6,084 bases of DNA from Gammaproteobacteria bacterium (GTDB taxonomy: Bacteria; Pseudomonadota; Gammaproteobacteria; GRL18): positions 1-6,084 of the forward strand of contig JAPVVU010000197.1 in NCBI GenBank assembly GCA_028571885.1. Reading direction: 5' to 3'. The position numbers and the translations under genes are program-made. Position 1 is the first letter of the stretch; the number at the start of each line of letters is the position of its first letter. This document shows positions 4,690-6,084 of this stretch, in pieces. The notes under the pieces are model-generated. The model ran no database searches. It was not told the origin of the DNA and saw nothing but the letters and a program-made list of their open reading frames with translations.

Positions 4690-5928
4690 ATGCCCAGAAC
4701 TCTATCCAAAGACACAAAAACAAAACAGGCTTGCGATACTTTTCCTGAGCCATCGCCTGAAGTTAAAGCGCATAGTGATCGATTAAAACAGCTTATCCAG
4801 GCTGAAATAAACGCCCATGGCGGTAAAATCACCTTTGCAGATTATATGAATATGGCACTTTATGCGCCAGGTCTGGGATACTATAGTGCTGGCTTAAAAA
4901 AGTTTGGCAAGCAGGGTGATTTCATTACCGCACCTGAAATGTCCCCTCTGTTTTCTCAATGCCTGGCCTTGCAATGCATTCATATTATGCAGCAAACGGA
5001 TCAGCATACTCTGTTAGAGGTTGGGGCGGGCTCAGGCGTGATGGCCATTGAGCTGATCCTTGAACTGGAAAAGCAGGCGCAGCTGCCTGAACAATATCTT
5101 ATTCTGGAATTAAGTGCCGAACTGCGTGACCGCCAGCAGCAGGCAATCAAGGCGCGCATACCTCATTTATATGAACGTTTTCAGTGGCTGGACTGTCTGC
5201 CGGAAAAACCCTTTTGCGGGATAATTATTGCCAATGAACTACTGGATGCAATGCCGGTACATATTCTTAAATTCGAGCAAGCATCTGTTTTTGAACGCTA
5301 TGTGTCTCTGGATAAAGACGGACAATTTATCTGGCAGGATGCTGCCCCGGAAAATCCTCATCTGCAAAAAGCAGCCGAGGAAATCAAAAAACTGCATCAA
5401 TCTTTAGCCCACCTTGACGATAAACCAGGTGCATCGTATATCACCGAGGTAAACTTACAGGCAATCGACTGGGTGAAAAGCATTGCAGATATTTTGCAGT
5501 CTGGCGCCATTTTATTAATCGATTATGGCTATACTGCCCGGGAATATTATCATCCGCAACGTTCAATGGGCACATTAATGTGTCATTATCAGCACCATCG
5601 TCATGATGATCCTTTTTATCTGCCCGGTCTGCAGGATATTACCGCTCACATCGACTTCAGCAGTATCGCCCGTGCCGCAAATGACTCTGGATTAAAGGTT
5701 TGCGGCTTTACCACACAGGCACATTTTTTAATGGCTGGCGGTCTGGTTGAATTAACTAAAGATTTGGACCCCGATGATGTACTGCATTTCACTGAAGTGG
5801 CAAGACAGATAAAAATGCTGACTTTACCCGAAGAAATGGGCGAATTATTTAAAGTCATTTTACTTGCCAAAGGCAAAACGCTATCATTACCGGCATTTCA
5901 GTTTCAGGATTTCCAGCACCGCCTTTAA
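4690..5928 (+). CDS. MidA/NDUFAF7 family SAM-dependent methyltransferase
   Basis: The 412-aa protein is near the family's usual length (roughly 380-400 aa) and looks complete. Family blocks appear in order: ADYMNMALYAPGLGYYS (50-66), GDFITAPEMSPLFSQ (76-90), the SAM-binding glycine motif LLEVGAGSG (108-116), IIANELLDAMPVH (179-191), LLIDYGY (275-281), HHRHDDPFYLPGLQDITAHIDF (302-323) and the C-terminal EEMGELFKVILLAKG (381-395). Eukaryotic relatives are mitochondrial; human NDUFAF7 methylates an arginine of the complex I subunit NDUFS2. A role on the bacterial homologue NuoD is a reasonable inference, but no nuo genes are here and the substrate is unproven. No signal peptide or membrane segment is seen. 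The first 30 residues are polar and poorly conserved. An in-frame TAG at 4669-4671 prevents a longer product, although the ATG lacks a clear Shine-Dalgarno. It is divergent from the pteridine reductase. Confidence 0.93.
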   Translation: MPRTLSKDTKTKQACDTFPEPSPEVKAHSDRLKQLIQAEINAHGGKITFADYMNMALYAPGLGYYSAGLKKFGKQGDFITAPEMSPLFSQCLALQCIHIMQQTDQHTLLEVGAGSGVMAIELILELEKQAQLPEQYLILELSAELRDRQQQAIKARIPHLYERFQWLDCLPEKPFCGIIIANELLDAMPVHILKFEQASVFERYVSLDKDGQFIWQDAAPENPHLQKAAEEIKKLHQSLAHLDDKPGASYITEVNLQAIDWVKSIADILQSGAILLIDYGYTAREYYHPQRSMGTLMCHYQHHRHDDPFYLPGLQDITAHIDFSSIARAANDSGLKVCGFTTQAHFLMAGGLVELTKDLDPDDVLHFTEVARQIKMLTLPEEMGELFKVILLAKGKTLSLPAFQFQDFQHRL

Positions 5929-5990
5929 AAGCAAAGTTTAAACGATAGAGATAAAACAGTATTGAATTGAAACAGCGTATAATTTACAAA

Positions 5991-6074
5991 AAGCCTATGG
6001 TTGCTTATTTTTCTGACTTTGACTGTTTGAGCGTAGCGAGTTTCAAAGTCAGAAAAATAAGCAACCATAGGCTT
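5991..6074. repeat. Perfect 32-bp inverted repeat with 20-nt loop
   Basis: The arms at 5991-6022 and 6043-6074 are exact reverse complements, separated by 20 bp. Pairing stops sharply at both ends (A5990 opposite A6075), so this is a bounded 84-bp element. It starts 62 bp after the MidA-type stop. On the minus strand the stem is followed by a T5 run (5988-5992, overlapping the arm), so it could terminate a convergent gene entering from the right; on the plus strand no T-run follows. It is longer and more perfect than an ordinary terminator. No transposase could fit in the loop, so it would have to be a non-autonomous foldback element or a REP-like structure. Confidence 0.85.
6026..6043. repeat. 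18-bp mirror repeat in the loop of the terminal palindrome
   Basis: TTTGAGCG (6026-6033) and GCGAGTTT (6036-6043) are mirror images (same strand, reversed order) around TA. This differs from a hairpin-forming inverted repeat and fills nearly the whole loop of the 32-bp palindrome. The function is unknown. Confidence 0.7.
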
Positions 6075-6084
6075 AGCAATGCTA

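Noticed and set aside
5646..5876. 76-codon minus-strand frame inside the MidA-type gene, and similar overlapping frames at 1726-2028, 2903-3157 and 3341-3670
   Set aside because: All lie opposite well-supported conserved genes and show no recognisable domain.
5978..5983. Perfect TATAAT just before the terminal palindrome
   Set aside because: There is no -35 element at 16-18 bp (5955-5960 is AACAGT) and no extended TG. A single hexamer in AT-rich DNA is weak evidence for a promoter.
5991..6074. Terminal palindrome as a chimeric fold-back assembly artefact
   Set aside because: Such artefacts usually continue as inverted sequence to the end. Here pairing stops sharply after 32 bp on both sides and unrelated sequence follows, so a real bounded element is more likely, though read support would settle it.

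Overview
The window looks like ordinary chromosomal DNA from a gammaproteobacterium-like organism of moderate GC (low-to-mid forties by eye). The basis is the gene content and the character of the proteins: an HDOD signalling protein with a Crp-like N-terminus, a pteridine reductase divergent from a MidA-family methyltransferase, RidA, and an AmmeMemoRadiSam A/B pair. Intergenic heptanucleotide repeats and many short tandem duplications recall marine sulfur bacteria such as Beggiatoaceae, but that assignment is only a guess. No tRNA, rRNA, CRISPR array, transposase or phage gene is visible.

Layout. At 4-38 a 12-bp inverted repeat follows the 3' end of a minus-strand gene (77-1321) for a 414-aa protein with a degenerate cyclic-nucleotide-binding domain and an HDOD domain. 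A 385-bp non-coding divergent region (1322-1706) carries two sets of direct repeats and an 8-bp-arm dyad. The plus-strand pair amrB (Memo family, 1707-2522) and amrA (AMMECR1 family, 2622-3227) follows. These two share one reading frame, separated by a single TAA and 33 open codons. Convergent to them is ridA (3257-3637, minus), with a TTG start and a canonical AAGGAG. Upstream of ridA is a 112-bp block of sixteen 7-bp units that switches orientation and can fold into a long hairpin. Then come a PTR1/FolM-type pteridine reductase (3776-4543, minus), a 146-bp divergent promoter region, and a 412-aa MidA/NDUFAF7-type methyltransferase (4690-5928, plus). The window closes with a perfect 32-bp inverted repeat around a 20-nt loop (5991-6074), whose centre holds an 18-bp mirror repeat.

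How the parts fit together. AmrA and AmrB belong to a three-part conserved system whose third part, a radical SAM enzyme, is not in this window; the system's function is unsettled. The pteridine reductase would supply reduced pterins or folate, RidA removes reactive enamine/imine intermediates, and MidA relatives act in respiratory complex I assembly in eukaryotes. These are housekeeping genes and need not form one pathway. The unusual content is mostly non-coding: the oriented heptad hairpin, the bounded terminal palindrome, and five separate 14-20-bp tandem duplications around the amrB-amrA pair, one duplicating a stop codon. I found no convincing new multi-gene system.
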